Shown one piece after another: positions 1 to 5,277 of a DNA stretch of 5,277 bases. Below the pieces are notes generated by a model. That model worked only from the letters and a program-made list of their open reading frames with translations. It made no database searches and had not been told where the DNA came from. Source of the DNA: DASYSA01 sp036003885 (GTDB taxonomy: Bacteria > Acidobacteriota > Blastocatellia > UBA7656); contig DASYSA010000388.1 in assembly GCA_036003885.1 (NCBI GenBank), positions 1 to 5,277 on the forward strand, in the 5' to 3' direction. Made by a program: the position numbers and the translations under genes. How positions within the stretch are numbered: position 1 is the first letter of the stretch; every line of letters begins with the position of its first letter.

Positions 1-1
1 A

Positions 2-418
2 GTATTCGGCGTCGCACTTCGCGCGCAGGACACCGCGCAGGTGTCGCGTTCGGTATGGGATGGCGTGTACACACAAGAGCAATCACGACGCGGCGAGGCG
101 TTCTACGGCCGGGACTGCGCCAAATGCCACGGGACTGATCTGGCAGGCGCCGACGAGGTGCCCGCACTCTCCGGCGGAGCCTTCCTTTCGAATTGGGACG
201 GCCTGACGGTCGGGGACTTGTCGGAGAGAGTCCGCATATCGATGCCTCCGAACAAGCAAGGAAGTCTGACCAGGCAACAGATAGTCGATATCCTGAGCTA
301 CGTGCTGAACGTCAACAGCTTTCCGGCCGGAAAAACAGAGCTTGATTCAAAGACCGAGGTGCTGAAGCAGATTCGTATCGAAGCGACCAGGCCGAAGGCC
401 AAGTCGGGATCCAACTGA
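2..418 (+). CDS. Small exported class I cytochrome c (5' partial)
   Basis: Probable periplasmic electron carrier with one covalently bound heme c. The frame is open from base 2, and the first codons (VFGVALRAQD) read like the end of a signal peptide with cleavage after LRA. The GTG at 41 is therefore probably not the start; the true start lies upstream of the window. The heme motif CAKCH is at 116-130. The likely distal Met ligand is in ISMPPN, at 242-244. After the signal peptide comes SVWDGVYT followed by a Glu/Arg-rich helix, then the heme site, then a C-terminal helix (IVDILSYVLNVN), which is the usual order of a single-heme class I fold. The tail ends with KTEVLKQIRIEA. From memory, this style of cytochrome is common in Acidobacteria and often sits near quinoprotein dehydrogenases, so it may close an upstream operon. 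Family call is firm; redox partner is unknown. Confidence 0.88.
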   Translation, partial: VFGVALRAQDTAQVSRSVWDGVYTQEQSRRGEAFYGRDCAKCHGTDLAGADEVPALSGGAFLSNWDGLTVGDLSERVRISMPPNKQGSLTRQQIVDILSYVLNVNSFPAGKTELDSKTEVLKQIRIEATRPKAKSGSN

Positions 419-468
419 AAGCGGAGCCCGCTGTTACCCTAATCGAGAAGTGGCCGGAGCGCGTTGTA

Positions 469-491
469 ATTGATGCCGTTCGCGCGTCAAT
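469..491. promoter_or_regulatory. Imperfect inverted repeat upstream of the cluster
   Basis: ATTGATGC at 469-476 can pair with GCGTCAAT at 484-491, giving eight pairs including one G-T, around a 7-base loop. It ends nine bases before a TTGACA box. No T-run follows, so it does not look like an intrinsic terminator. It could be an operator (ATTGA-N13-TCAAT) or a hairpin in a read-through transcript. It may also be chance, since the gap is only 171 bases. Confidence 0.25.
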
Positions 492-499
492 CCCCCTCC

Positions 500-528
500 T
501 TGACAGCATAAGCGACCGGCTTCATGCT
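500..528 (+). promoter_or_regulatory. Candidate sigma70-like promoter for the cluster
   Basis: A perfect -35 box, TTGACA, is at 500-505. After a 17-base spacer comes CATGCT at 523-528, which matches only three of six bases of the -10 consensus. Transcription would begin near 535, about 55 bases before the GTG start at 590. It is the only such box I found in the gap between the cytochrome gene and the cluster. The -10 is weak and acidobacterial promoter rules are poorly known, so this is tentative. Confidence 0.35.
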
Positions 529-589
529 GCTGCGTGTCGAACGAGCAGAAGGGTACCGTCAAACCAAAATGGGGGACCAGAGGAGCTTC

Positions 590-2536
590 GTGAAAAAACT
601 ACTATTGCTTAGCTTACCGGCCGTGATTCTCATCTTCGGATTTCAGAGAGATGCAGATACGCAGACAAAGTCTCAAATCACGAGCGAGTCTGACGCAATC
701 AGCCACACCGCACTCGATTTCGATCAACCGGAGCGAAATCCTGGGCTCGTCGAGGAATCCGAGATCCGAAAGGCCTGCGATAAATCCATCAGACTCATTC
801 AGCATTCGCAGGTTGTCTGGAGCAAGAAGGAGACTTGTACTTCCTGCCACCACCAACTTCTTCCAGAACTGCCACTCAGGCTGGCCCGAGAGCGCGGGGT
901 ACCCTTCGATCAGAAGGTTGCACGGGACGCGACGGCGGCGGCCTTCGCATATCTGAAGGACCTTGATGCCGCGGTCCAGGGTTACGATTACATCGACGTC
1001 CTGTTCGATGCCTGGTCGCTGGTGGCTGCTCACGCGGCAGGCGTGAAGCCCAGCCTTTCGACCGCCGCTTACGCGCAGTTCATCGCCGGTCACCAGCATC
1101 CTGACGGCAGCTGGCCTACGACCGACAACCGTCCCCCTCAAGCTCACAGCCTGTTCACGACTACGGCCGTGTGCGCGAAGGCTGTGAGGGATTACCTTCC
1201 CGAATCGCTCAAAGCCGAAAGGGAAACCCGGATGCGGCGAGCGCGAGAATGGCTTCTCAAAGCGCGACCACAGACTACGGAGGATCGGGCATTTCAGCTC
1301 CTCGGCCTGCATTGGACCGGTGCCGGCAAGTATGCTAGAGACACTGCGATGGTGCAGCTGCTCGCCGAGCAACGCAACGACGGCGGGTGGTCACAATTGC
1401 CCGGACTTGCCAGCGACGCGTATGCCACCGGCGAAGTTCTGTCAGCGTTGCGCGAAGGGAACCAGCTTTCAACCACGGACGCAATCTACGAGCGCGGCGC
1501 GCGCTTCCTCCTCAAAGCACAGGAGCCGGATGGCTCATGGAGGGTCAGGTCTCGCCTCCATCCCCCTGCTCCGGTGAGCCCTCCCTACTTCGATACGGAG
1601 TTTCCGTACCAGCACGACCAGTTTATTTCGGCCATGGGAACGAGTTGGGCTACTTCAGCCTTGCTTCACAAGATTCCCGTGAAGGGAGGAGGGACGAAGC
1701 CAACACCAGCCTCCCCGGACATTGCGCCAGCGGAACAAGAGAGGTGGATTCAGGTGGCGTTGAGCGGCAGCGCCGCGCATCTGAAAAGACTCCTCGATGC
1801 AGGGATGAAGCCGGATGCCAGAACGAGTGAGGGCACCACTGCCTTGATGTTCGCCGCGCGCGACATCGAGAAAGTGAAACTTCTCGTGAAGCGCGGGGCC
1901 GATGTGAATGCCCGCGCAGGAACAGGCATCACTCCGCTGATGGTCGCAGCGCGCCACCGAGGGAACACTGAAGTCGTGCGACTGCTGCTTAAGAAGGGCG
2001 CCAGGCCAAACGCGGAAAAAGGCGTCGAGGTCCGAAACGATGCTTCCGCGTTGTTCTTCGCGATAATGGCAGAGGACACCAAAATCGTCGAGGCGCTCCT
2101 TGACGCGGGCGCCAGACTCGAGGATCGGATGAAACTGATCGGGAGGATTCCGGTGACTCCGCTTTTCTTAGCGACGGTGAGTGGTGAGCCTGCTATGGTG
2201 GATTGCCTGATCGGCAGGGGTGCGAATGCGAATGAAGTGGATGGTGACGGGATCTCGGTCCTGGCGTGGGCTTCAATAGCCAACCACGTGGATACGGTTC
2301 AGGCGCTGCTTGCGCGGGGCGCGCAGGTGAACAATATTGACAAGTTCGGCATGACTCCTCTGCTGTATGCCGCCTCCATCGACTACGGCGATACGCGCGT
2401 GCTCGAGAAGCTTATCGCCGCCGGCGCAGACCTGTGGGCGAAGAACAAGGAGGGTGTGACGGCGGCGGAGCTGGCAAAGAAGTACAACCACCTGACGATG
2501 GCGAACCTGCTCGCCGCGAAGGTATCTCCCCGTTGA
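590..2536 (+). CDS. Exported CxxCH, QW-repeat (squalene-cyclase-like) and ankyrin-repeat protein
   Basis: Predicted 648-residue exported protein of unknown function. I chose GTG at 590: AGGAG lies at 581-585, and the protein then starts with a good signal peptide (MKKLLLLSLPAVILIFG). In-frame ATGs at 524 and 569 put charged residues ahead of it and lack a well-spaced ribosome site. Order of parts: signal peptide 1-18; CTSCHH at residues 83-88, a possible heme c site; an alpha/alpha-toroid-like region, about 90-365, with QW-type motifs ending in DGSW (172-175), NDGGW (263-267) and PDGSW (313-317); then about eight ankyrin repeats from residue 384 to the end, with typical TPLMVAA and GADVNAR units. 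I see no DxDD catalytic motif of squalene-hopene cyclases, and the toroid is only about half their length, so cyclase activity is doubtful. A binding or scaffold role is more likely. It is the first gene of the cluster, 17 bases before the next. Confidence 0.85.
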   Translation: MKKLLLLSLPAVILIFGFQRDADTQTKSQITSESDAISHTALDFDQPERNPGLVEESEIRKACDKSIRLIQHSQVVWSKKETCTSCHHQLLPELPLRLARERGVPFDQKVARDATAAAFAYLKDLDAAVQGYDYIDVLFDAWSLVAAHAAGVKPSLSTAAYAQFIAGHQHPDGSWPTTDNRPPQAHSLFTTTAVCAKAVRDYLPESLKAERETRMRRAREWLLKARPQTTEDRAFQLLGLHWTGAGKYARDTAMVQLLAEQRNDGGWSQLPGLASDAYATGEVLSALREGNQLSTTDAIYERGARFLLKAQEPDGSWRVRSRLHPPAPVSPPYFDTEFPYQHDQFISAMGTSWATSALLHKIPVKGGGTKPTPASPDIAPAEQERWIQVALSGSAAHLKRLLDAGMKPDARTSEGTTALMFAARDIEKVKLLVKRGADVNARAGTGITPLMVAARHRGNTEVVRLLLKKGARPNAEKGVEVRNDASALFFAIMAEDTKIVEALLDAGARLEDRMKLIGRIPVTPLFLATVSGEPAMVDCLIGRGANANEVDGDGISVLAWASIANHVDTVQALLARGAQVNNIDKFGMTPLLYAASIDYGDTRVLEKLIAAGADLWAKNKEGVTAAELAKKYNHLTMANLLAAKVSPR

Positions 2537-2542
2537 AGAATC

Positions 2543-2548
2543 GGGAGG
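2543..2548 (+). promoter_or_regulatory. Ribosome binding site deciding the hydrolase start
   Basis: GGGAGG lies five bases before ATG 2554. This fixes the start there rather than at the in-frame ATG 2434, which lies inside the ankyrin gene and would put 40 hydrophilic residues ahead of a clear signal peptide. Confidence 0.8.
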
Positions 2549-2553
2549 ACATC

Positions 2554-3873
2554 ATGCAGTCTTTGACTTCCAGAGTTCTATTGATCTTTGTTGTTTTCTC
2601 ACAGGCTGCCCTCGGGCAGCCTTCGGTTCAGTCTCGAATCGAGCGCGTTGAAAAGGGATTGCTGGGTCCAGTTCTGGTCAAGGGAGCTCCCGGATGGACC
2701 ATCCAGGAGCGGATGAAGCAGTACAAGGTCCCTGGCGTCAGCATTGCCGTCATCAATAATTTCAAAGTCGAGTGGGCCAGGGCCTACGGCGTCAAAGATG
2801 TCGAGACGAACGAACCCGTAGTGACGGACACTCTTTTTCAGGCGGCCTCCATCAGCAAGCCGGTAGCTGCCATGGTCGCCCTGAAAAAGGTTGAGGAGGG
2901 CAAGATCGCGCTCGATGAAAACATCAATAACAAGCTGACGTCCTGGAAGCTGCCCGACAATGAATTCACAGCAAAGCGCAAAGTAACCCTCGCTAATCTA
3001 CTGAGTCACACAGGCGGCCTGACCGTTCATGGATTCCCTGGCTACGCAGTCGGAGACAAAATACCCACTCTGCCGGAGGTTCTGAACGGTTCGCCACCGG
3101 CAAACACAGCTCCTGTCAGAGTCGATATGGAGCCCGGCACCAAACCCAGGTATTCAGGCGGCGGCGTGACGATTGCGCAGTTGGCGATAATGGATATCGA
3201 GAAGAAACCCTATCCTCAAATCGCCCGCGATACCGTTTTACGGCCGCTGGGGATGACCAATAGTACTTACAATCAGCCTTTGCCCGACGAGACAAGAAAA
3301 AAGGCGGCCTCAGGACACAAGAGCAATGGGAAGCCCGTCGAAGGAAAGATCCATATCTATCCGGAGATGGCGGCTGCCGGACTATGGACCACTCCCACTG
3401 ACCTTGCGAAATTCGCAATCGAGGTTCAACTGTCGCTGGCCGGCAAATCGAACAAGGTTCTCTCCAAAGAGACTACTGCCAGGATGGTCACTCCTTTCCT
3501 CGAAACTGTTGGACTGGGTCTTATGGTCGAAAAGCATGGAGCCGCAACATACGTCGGACACGGCGGATCGAATGAAGGCTTCAGATGTCAGCTCCTGGTA
3601 AACAGGGACAAGGGTTACGGCGCGGTCGTAATGGTGAACTCCGACAACGGGCAGATCATTTCCGAAATCCTCAGAAGCATAGCGAGCGAGTATCAATGGG
3701 AAGACTACCTGCCGCAGGCCTCTGAGATTGCGCCGGTTGATCCGAACAAGCTCGATGATTACGTCGGCCGTTTCCTGGTGAACCCCGATAGGGTTCCCAC
3801 GATAACAAGAGAGCGCTGCAGGCTCTATGGCGAGCCAACCAACATGTTGAAGAAGCTTGGGGGCGATAGATAG
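2554..3873 (+). CDS. Beta-lactamase-fold serine hydrolase (S12 / class C-like), shortened C-terminus
   Basis: Secreted serine hydrolase of 439 residues in the beta-lactamase/PBP-like fold (Pfam Beta-lactamase family). Members include esterases, D-aminopeptidases and carboxypeptidases, so the substrate cannot be named. A signal peptide (residues 1-21, ending AALG-Q) indicates export. The nucleophile motif is SISK (Ser99, Lys102). The second motif is YSG at 200-202, with Gly where class C enzymes have Asn. The third is HGG at 336-338, the His form usual in esterase/PBP-like members rather than the KTG of beta-lactamases. SHTGGL (151-156) is also typical. After the catalytic domain, a linker (APVDPNKLDDYVGRF) opens the C-terminal domain that commonly follows in this family, but the protein stops about 30 residues later with NMLKKLGGDR. 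Most of that domain seems missing. True antibiotic resistance is unlikely. It sits 17 bases from each neighbour. Confidence 0.9.
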   Translation: MQSLTSRVLLIFVVFSQAALGQPSVQSRIERVEKGLLGPVLVKGAPGWTIQERMKQYKVPGVSIAVINNFKVEWARAYGVKDVETNEPVVTDTLFQAASISKPVAAMVALKKVEEGKIALDENINNKLTSWKLPDNEFTAKRKVTLANLLSHTGGLTVHGFPGYAVGDKIPTLPEVLNGSPPANTAPVRVDMEPGTKPRYSGGGVTIAQLAIMDIEKKPYPQIARDTVLRPLGMTNSTYNQPLPDETRKKAASGHKSNGKPVEGKIHIYPEMAAAGLWTTPTDLAKFAIEVQLSLAGKSNKVLSKETTARMVTPFLETVGLGLMVEKHGAATYVGHGGSNEGFRCQLLVNRDKGYGAVVMVNSDNGQIISEILRSIASEYQWEDYLPQASEIAPVDPNKLDDYVGRFLVNPDRVPTITRERCRLYGEPTNMLKKLGGDR

Positions 3874-3878
3874 CCCTC

Positions 3879-3883
3879 GGAGG
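3879..3883 (+). promoter_or_regulatory. Ribosome binding site of the FMN enzyme
   Basis: GGAGG lies seven bases before ATG 3891, in the 17-base gap after the hydrolase stop. It confirms the start that gives the twin-arginine signal and makes a separate promoter for this gene unlikely. Confidence 0.75.
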
Positions 3884-3890
3884 TCGTGCA

Positions 3891-5108
3891 ATGTCGAATC
3901 GTCGGGCATTTTTGAAGTTCCTCGCAGGCAGTCCCTTGCTTGCAGGTCTCCTACCGCTTCAAGAGGCCTTCAAACAGACCTCGGACGGTGTGATCTCCAG
4001 TCCAGCAGATGCGATCAACATTCTCGAGTTCGAGGCCGCTGCGCGAAAGGCGCTTCCTCCCACACACTTCGGCTACCTCTCGACGGGCGTCGACAGCGAC
4101 GTAACGCTCAAAGCCAATCGCGATGGGTTCGCTCACTATCAGCTTCGTCCGCGGCGTCTGGTCGATGTGAGCCGAATCGACATGTCGACTGAACTCTTTG
4201 GGACGAAGTGGGACACACCGATCGCGCTCGCGCCTGTCGGCAGTCAGAAGGCGTTTCATCCCGAAGGTGAAATTGCGGTGGCGAGGGCGGCCCAGTCGAA
4301 GAAGACTTTGCAGATCCTGTCCACTGTTGCCACCTCTTCCGTTGAAGACGTAACCAATGCGCGCGGCGGACCCATCTGGTATCAGCTTTATGTCACCAAC
4401 AGATGGGAAGCCACACAAAAGATGGTCAAACGGGCGGAGGCGGCGGGCTGCCCTGTCCTGGTGTTTACCGTCGATCAACTCGGTGGAAGGAACACGGAAA
4501 CACTGCTGGCTTCGCGTCGAATGGATACCAGGCAATGTACTAACTGCCATGGTTCCGCATCCGGACCAGTAATAGACGCCCCATCATACTATCTCCGCAA
4601 GCCAATGTTCGATGGCATCGATCCAGTCGGACTTACACGCAACACCCCGTCGCTGACCTGGGAGTTTATTCGCCGCCTGAAGGACCTCACGCCGATGAAG
4701 CTGGTGGTGAAGGGAATCGTGACCCGCGAAGATGCGTTGCTGTGCCTGGAGAACGGAGTCGACGGCATCATCGTTTCCAACCACGGGGGGCGCGCCGAAG
4801 AGAGCGGGCGAGCGACAATTGACTGCCTATCGGAAGTGGTCCACGCTGTGAGTGGCCGAATCCCGGTGCTTGTGGACGGAGGCTTCCGCCGTGGCACAGA
4901 CATCTTCAAAGCCCTCGCTCTTGGAGCTCGAGCCATCTGCGTCGGCAGGCCTTACGCGTGGGGCCTTGCCGCCTTCGGCCAACCGGGCGTCGAGCGCGTC
5001 TTGGACATTCTTCGCCGCGAATTGGATTTGGTGATGAGACAGTGCGGCACGAGATCGCTAAAGGAGATAGGTCCTGCGTTTATCGCCGGCAGCGAGCGGC
5101 GGGTCTAA
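3891..5108 (+). CDS. Tat-exported FMN-dependent alpha-hydroxy-acid dehydrogenase/oxidase with a CxxCH motif
   Basis: A 405-residue member of the glycolate oxidase / lactate dehydrogenase / flavocytochrome b2 family, which oxidises an alpha-hydroxy acid to a 2-oxo acid using FMN in a TIM barrel. The family catalytic set is complete. By hand alignment to spinach glycolate oxidase: Tyr62 (Y24), Tyr167 (Y129), Asp195 (D157), Lys274 (K230), His298 (H254) and Arg301 (R257). FMN contacts include LSTVATSS (143-150) and the phosphate-binding stretch DGGFRRGTD (329-337). The N-terminus NRRAFLK plus a hydrophobic stretch is a twin-arginine signal, so the folded flavoprotein should act outside the cytoplasm; no clear AxA cleavage site is seen, so it may stay anchored. 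Unusually, CTNCH (residues 216-220) lies between Asp195 and Lys274, where the variable active-site loop (loop 4) falls. It could bind heme c and take electrons from FMN. Substrate is not predictable; lactate, glycolate or a larger hydroxy acid are options. Confidence 0.9.
   Translation: MSNRRAFLKFLAGSPLLAGLLPLQEAFKQTSDGVISSPADAINILEFEAAARKALPPTHFGYLSTGVDSDVTLKANRDGFAHYQLRPRRLVDVSRIDMSTELFGTKWDTPIALAPVGSQKAFHPEGEIAVARAAQSKKTLQILSTVATSSVEDVTNARGGPIWYQLYVTNRWEATQKMVKRAEAAGCPVLVFTVDQLGGRNTETLLASRRMDTRQCTNCHGSASGPVIDAPSYYLRKPMFDGIDPVGLTRNTPSLTWEFIRRLKDLTPMKLVVKGIVTREDALLCLENGVDGIIVSNHGGRAEESGRATIDCLSEVVHAVSGRIPVLVDGGFRRGTDIFKALALGARAICVGRPYAWGLAAFGQPGVERVLDILRRELDLVMRQCGTRSLKEIGPAFIAGSERRV
4536..4550 (+). 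other. CxxCH motif (CTNCH) inside the FMN enzyme
   Basis: The codons tgt act aac tgc cat spell Cys216-Thr-Asn-Cys219-His220. This is the covalent heme c attachment signature, and it is followed by a Gly/Ser-rich stretch. It sits in the loop region between the flavin-proximal Asp195 and the base-orienting Lys274. The motif is plain in the sequence; heme attachment is inference. The cysteines could instead form a disulfide or bind a metal. Confidence 0.6.
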
Positions 5109-5116
5109 GAGAGAAG
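5109..5116 (+). promoter_or_regulatory. Probable ribosome binding site of the amidohydrolase
   Basis: The purine run GAGAGAAG lies nine bases before ATG 5126. A second purine run, GAGGG at 5120-5124, is only one base from the ATG and is too close to serve. Both fall in the 17-base gap after the FMN gene. Confidence 0.45.
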
Positions 5117-5125
5117 CTTGAGGGT

Positions 5126-5277
5126 ATGAGAAAGACACTAGCGTTGCTGTTTCTTCTGGTGGTGCAAGTCCCGCCGTTGGCTCACTCGAAGCTGAATCCT
5201 GCGCCTAAGGCGCTTGTATTCACCCACGTAACTGTCATCGACGCTACCGGTGCGCCTGCGAAACCGGACATGTCTGT
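5126..5277 (+). CDS. N-terminus of a secreted amidohydrolase-like protein (3' partial)
   Basis: Fifty codons are visible before the window ends. They begin with a signal peptide (MRKTLALLFLLVVQ, cleavage likely near LAHS). Next comes LVFTHVTVIDATGAP, the first beta strands typical of exported metal-dependent amidohydrolases of the imidazolonepropionase/prolidase-like type, in which V(T/R)VIDGTG precedes the barrel. The metal-binding HxH motif would lie beyond the window, so the class is inferred from the N-terminal strand pattern alone. The gene follows the FMN enzyme by 17 bases and probably shares its transcript. If complete, it would hydrolyse an amide, peptide or cyclic substrate in the periplasm. 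Confidence 0.65.
   Translation, partial: MRKTLALLFLLVVQVPPLAHSKLNPAPKALVFTHVTVIDATGAPAKPDMS

Noticed and set aside
420..432. Hairpin AGCGG-AGC-CCGCT right after the cytochrome stop as a terminator
   Set aside because: Only five base pairs and no T-run afterwards, so it is too weak to call an intrinsic terminator.
524..589. ATG 524 or ATG 569 as start of the QW/ankyrin gene
   Set aside because: Both add charged residues before the signal peptide, and ATG 524 overlaps the candidate -10 box. GTG 590 has AGGAG just upstream and gives a standard signal peptide.
614..1372. Long open frame on the minus strand (252 codons) opposite the QW/ankyrin gene
   Set aside because: Its translation has no recognisable domain, while the plus strand shows a clear signal peptide, CxxCH and QW motifs. 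In GC-rich DNA such antisense frames are common.
2434..2553. Start of the serine hydrolase at ATG 2434, overlapping the ankyrin gene
   Set aside because: It would add 40 Gly/Glu-rich residues before a clear signal peptide. ATG 2554 has a strong ribosome site at proper distance.
2554..3873. Calling the serine hydrolase an antibiotic-resistance beta-lactamase
   Set aside because: Its third motif is HGG rather than KTG, and the second is YSG rather than YxN. The operon context also fits a general hydrolase.
3951..4550. Minus-strand open frame of 199 codons opposite the FMN enzyme
   Set aside because: No family features or ribosome site seen; the plus strand carries a complete catalytic residue set over the same bases.
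3851..5124. Shared AGAAGCTTG word followed by G-rich bases at 3851 and 5112, as a possible recombination repeat explaining the shortened hydrolase
   Set aside because: A nine-base match is short, a similar word also occurs inside the ankyrin gene near 2406, and one copy is coding. Chance is the simplest explanation.

Overview
The window looks like part of a chromosome from a GC-rich Gram-negative soil or sediment bacterium. Acidobacteriota (Solibacter/Bryobacter/Vicinamibacter-like) is my best guess. It rests on protein style: a short exported cytochrome c beginning SVWDGVYT, a CxxCHH/QW-repeat/ankyrin protein, a YSGGG-type serine hydrolase and a secreted amidohydrolase. That placement is inference, not a marker-gene result. 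All supported genes are on the + strand, and every one appears to encode an exported protein.

Layout: (1) positions 2-418 hold the C-terminal part of a small class I cytochrome c whose signal peptide is cut by the window edge. (2) Positions 419-589 are a non-coding gap with a possible inverted repeat (469-491) and a candidate sigma70-type promoter (500-528). (3) A compact cluster follows. 590-2536 encodes a CxxCH + squalene-cyclase-like QW repeat + ankyrin repeat protein. 2554-3873 encodes a beta-lactamase-fold (S12 / class C-like) serine hydrolase with a shortened C-terminus. 3891-5108 encodes a Tat-signal FMN-dependent alpha-hydroxy-acid dehydrogenase/oxidase carrying a CxxCH motif. 5126-5277 is the N-terminus of a secreted amidohydrolase-like protein that runs off the window. 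The three gaps inside the cluster are each exactly 17 bases, and every start has a plausible ribosome binding site, so an operon is likely.

How they may work together (inference): two hydrolases, the serine hydrolase and the amidohydrolase, could release a product in the periplasm. The FMN enzyme would oxidise an alpha-hydroxy acid, and electrons could pass to c-type heme. Three of the five proteins carry a CxxCH heme-attachment motif, including the FMN enzyme, where it lies between the catalytic Asp and Lys in the variable active-site loop region. That placement, and the fusion of CxxCH, QW repeats and ankyrin repeats in one exported protein, are the most interesting items. No RNA genes, CRISPR arrays, insertion sequences or attachment sites were seen.
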